DNA of 16,313 nt from JBBQXK01 sp038251625 (GTDB lineage Bacteria > Pseudomonadota > Alphaproteobacteria > Rhodobacterales > Rhodobacteraceae), in the NCBI GenBank assembly GCA_038251625.1, contig JBBSBE010000088.1:1-16313 (forward strand). The letters run 5' to 3'. Shown here piece by piece: positions 14,570-16,313 of this stretch (the first letter of the stretch is position 1; every line of letters starts with the position of its first letter). The notes beneath the pieces are model-generated. The model was not told where the DNA came from. It did not search any database and saw only the letters and a program-made list of their open reading frames with translations. Made by a program: the position numbers and the translations under genes.

Positions 14570-15454
14570 CTAATGGGTCTTCATTTTGAGGATGGCGCGT
14601 GTCTCTTCCACGCTTGCAACCTCGCGGCCCTGCGCCCGGGCCATCGCCGCAATCCGTGCCACAAGCTCGGCATTCGTCGGCTGGCCATATTCGGCGTATG
14701 GATAGTCCCCTGTTCCGATTGAAATATGCCCGCCTGCCGCGATGATCTTGTCTGCAAGGCGCAGAAGATCACCCTTGTAGTTCACCACGGTCCAGACGAA
14801 GCGACGGTCCTTCGGCAGAAACATCAGATGCGCATCAAGACCCTCGGGCGTTCCCGGATGCCCCGACAGCACGATCCCGTCCGTCAGGCAAAAGCAGACA
14901 TAGGCCGGCTCATCGATCACCCCCATTTGCAGGAAAGCGTCGATCTGCCGGGTGAAACTGACGTTCCAGGATACAAGGTAGGGCGTCAGCCGGTGATGCC
15001 GGATGCGTTCGGCAAAATGCATCAGCGTGGCGGTCGAATTCTTGTAGATCAGGTCAGTCGTGGTGTAGCGTCGCGCCACCGGGTCCCACCAATCCACGTT
15101 CACGCTGCCGACATCCATCGGGGCAAAATCGACGGCCGTCGCCGAATCCTGCATCGTCGTTTCAATGGCCGCGAAGCGGCCTGACGCATCGGCATCGTTG
15201 GCGATGTAGCCCAGTGTCGGATGGATCAGGATACCGCAACTATCCCGCACCAGTCGGTTGGTCGCAAGGTAGTGATCGGGTGAGTTGTCGGGCGATCCAT
15301 CCTGCTTGCGGCCGTGATAGTGCAGGATAGAAGCGCCAGCCTCGAAGCAACTGCGTGCGTCAGCCGCAATCTCTTCGGGCAGGAAGGTGATGTTCGGATT
15401 TTCGGTCCGCAGCGCGAGCTTGTTCACGCGGGCTTCGATGATGATCTTGTCCAT
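14570..15454 (-). CDS. BKACE (DUF849) beta-keto acid cleavage enzyme
   Basis: A 294-residue TIM-barrel enzyme of the beta-keto acid cleavage family, whose founder Kce cleaves 3-keto-5-aminohexanoate with acetyl-CoA to give acetoacetate and a CoA ester. Visible family marks are the N-terminal glutamate in IIIEARVNKL (E7), the metal-binding HxH in ILHYHGR (H45, H47), and the C-terminal TNAELV stretch. The third metal ligand of Kce lies in a GLEDN motif; here the aligned segment reads GTGDY (247-251), so the glutamate appears replaced by glycine. That is either a distinct subfamily or a changed metal site. The ATG has a GAAGGA purine stretch directly before it. It is the first gene of the seven-gene operon, which suggests that beta-keto acid cleavage is the key or first step on the imported compound. 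Substrate is unknown. Confidence 0.9.
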   Translation of the reverse strand: MDKIIIEARVNKLALRTENPNITFLPEEIAADARSCFEAGASILHYHGRKQDGSPDNSPDHYLATNRLVRDSCGILIHPTLGYIANDADASGRFAAIETTMQDSATAVDFAPMDVGSVNVDWWDPVARRYTTTDLIYKNSTATLMHFAERIRHHRLTPYLVSWNVSFTRQIDAFLQMGVIDEPAYVCFCLTDGIVLSGHPGTPEGLDAHLMFLPKDRRFVWTVVNYKGDLLRLADKIIAAGGHISIGTGDYPYAEYGQPTNAELVARIAAMARAQGREVASVEETRAILKMKTH

Positions 15455-15476
15455 TCCTTCGCCCCCCCATACAATA

Positions 15477-15504
15477 GTTATATAAAATTGAAGATATCAC
15501 GCAA
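15477..15504 (-). promoter_or_regulatory. Candidate sigma-70 promoter for the catabolic operon
   Basis: On the minus strand TTGCGT (15504-15499) and TATAAC (15482-15477) are spaced by 16 bases, in an AT-rich stretch just before the BKACE gene. Transcription would start about 16 bases before the ATG, leaving only the purine-rich ribosome site as leader. It is a sequence-likeness call only. Confidence 0.4.
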
Positions 15505-15516
15505 TAGATTTTTTAT
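15488..15516 (+). promoter_or_regulatory. Candidate sigma-70 promoter for the PAS-LuxR gene
   Basis: TTGAAG (15488-15493) and TTTTAT (15511-15516) lie 17 bases apart and would give a leader of about 45 nt that contains the AT-rich palindrome. An alternative pair, TTGACT (15528-15533) with TTATAT (15552-15557), would start transcription almost at the ribosome site and is less likely. Confidence 0.35.
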
Positions 15517-15535
15517 TTCGCAGAGTTTTGACTTG

Positions 15536-15561
15536 AAAAATATATCTAAAGTTATATTTTT
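15536..15561. promoter_or_regulatory. AT-rich 9+9 palindrome in the divergent control region
   Basis: AAAAATATA (15536-15544) and TATATTTTT (15553-15561) are exact reverse complements around an 8-base spacer. It lies directly before the AGGA ribosome site of the PAS-LuxR gene. It could be an operator for autoregulation, for a regulator shared with the divergent operon, or a leader hairpin. The surrounding 100 bases are far more AT-rich than the rest of the window. Confidence 0.55.
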
Positions 15562-15567
15562 AGGACC

Positions 15568-16313
15568 ATGAACAAGGAATCTCTTCAGTCTGACCCGGTT
15601 GACGCCGCTCGCATGATCGATCGCTTTGCCGGCCGATTCCCGGCACATGTGATGCGCCGCATTCGCACGCCGGAAGGTCTTTACCGCTATTTGCACGTTA
15701 GCCCTGGTGTTCAGCACAGCTTCGGGCTCGACCCTGCGCAGTTGCTGGCTCAGGATAGCGTCACGCATGAATGGGTTCATCCAGAGGATCGCCCCGGCTT
15801 TCTGGAGGCGCTTGAAACTTCGGCGCGCGATCTGACCACGCTTGACGAGGAGATACGCCTGTTGCTGCCCGACGGTACAATCCGGTGGGTGCGTTCGCTG
15901 GGTGATCCGCAACGGCTGGCTGACGGTACGGTGATGTGGGATGGTGTGGCACTTGATGTGTCCGAGCGGCGCGAAGCGATGCAACTGGTGGCGCGTGCGA
16001 TGGATGCAGCGCGCACCGCAGAAGCGTCAGCCTCCGGCGTTTCGACGCAGATGTTTCGTGACGTGGCGAACCCGGTCGCGGCGTTGCGTCAGGCGCTCTT
16101 TCCCGGCGCCGAAGGGGCGGATATCGGGGCCGCCCGTGCCGCCCTGATGGACATCGAAGAAGCGCTGGGTCTGAGCGCGCCGGGTCCGATCCAGAAAGAA
16201 GCGGCCCCTCACGTTCCGGTTCTGACGCGACGTCAGACGGAACTGGCGACGCTCGTTTCACGCGGATTATCAAATCGAGACATGGCCGCGCAGCTTGGTT
16301 TGTCCGAGGGAAC
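15568..16313 (+). CDS. PAS-domain LuxR-family transcriptional regulator, 3' end cut by window edge
   Basis: About 248 residues are visible. A PAS_3-type sensory domain spans about 30-130, with YLHVSPGVQHSFGLDPAQLL, the typical WVHPEDRPGF (near 69-78), LLLPDGTIRWVRSLGDP and the closing VALDVSERREA, which marks the PAC end. A helical linker with an Ala-rich stretch follows. A LuxR/FixJ-type helix-turn-helix begins at about residue 219 (LTRRQTELATLVSRGLSNRD) and is cut after LGLSEG, close to the recognition helix. The start at 15568 is supported by AGGA three bases upstream. There is no receiver domain, so the signal is probably sensed in the PAS pocket or through a partner. It is divergent from the catabolic operon across 113 bp and is the natural candidate for its control. 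Confidence 0.88.
   Translation, partial: MNKESLQSDPVDAARMIDRFAGRFPAHVMRRIRTPEGLYRYLHVSPGVQHSFGLDPAQLLAQDSVTHEWVHPEDRPGFLEALETSARDLTTLDEEIRLLLPDGTIRWVRSLGDPQRLADGTVMWDGVALDVSERREAMQLVARAMDAARTAEASASGVSTQMFRDVANPVAALRQALFPGAEGADIGAARAALMDIEEALGLSAPGPIQKEAAPHVPVLTRRQTELATLVSRGLSNRDMAAQLGLSEG

Noticed and set aside
1..16313. CRISPR arrays, insertion sequences, tRNA or rRNA genes
   Set aside because: No regularly spaced repeats, transposase motifs, terminal inverted repeats or RNA-gene signatures were seen on reading both strands; a dedicated search was not possible.

Overview
The window comes from a high-GC genome that looks alphaproteobacterial, most likely Rhodobacteraceae. The reasons are the family content (a TRAP transporter with a BKACE enzyme, a cyclic beta-1,2-glucan synthase, a ModE-type regulator without a molbindin domain), pervasive translational coupling, and two sequences that match the alphaproteobacterial EcfG stress-promoter consensus. 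This taxonomic call is inference; no rRNA or marker gene is present.

Left part (1-3781, minus strand). A very large cyclic beta-1,2-glucan synthase (NdvB/ChvB/Cgs type) runs off the left edge. It is preceded, with a GTGA stop/start overlap, by a 64-residue protein that begins like CsbD but then diverges. A GGAAC-N17-CGTT promoter lies about 60 bp before the small gene. A 417-bp non-coding stretch separates this unit from the next one.

Centre left (3782-6889, minus strand). A tight three-gene operon encodes a type III polyketide synthase, an isoprenylcysteine-methyltransferase-like membrane protein (as in the Bacillus BpsA/BpsB alkylpyrone pair) and a DHA2-family exporter. A second EcfG-like promoter (GGAAC-N16-CGTT) lies about 75 bp upstream of the synthase, so osmo-protective glucan and a membrane polyketide may share stress control.

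Centre (7081-8267, plus strand). A ModE-like regulator and a periplasmic molybdate-binding ModA stand without ModB or ModC. A 22-bp near-perfect palindrome sits directly before modA.

Right part (8375-15454, minus strand). A seven-gene catabolic operon runs in transcription order: BKACE/DUF849 enzyme, TRAP solute-binding protein, TRAP small and large permeases, fused alpha-beta E1 thiamine-diphosphate dehydrogenase, RidA-family protein without the canonical arginine, HpcH/HpaI aldolase. The set suggests uptake of a carboxylate followed by C-C bond cleavage, but the substrate cannot be read from the sequence. A strong stem-loop separates the solute-binding protein gene from the permease genes.

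Right edge (15455-16313). An unusually AT-rich divergent control region with a 9+9 palindrome separates the operon from a PAS-LuxR regulator gene that runs off the window and is the obvious candidate to control the catabolic operon.
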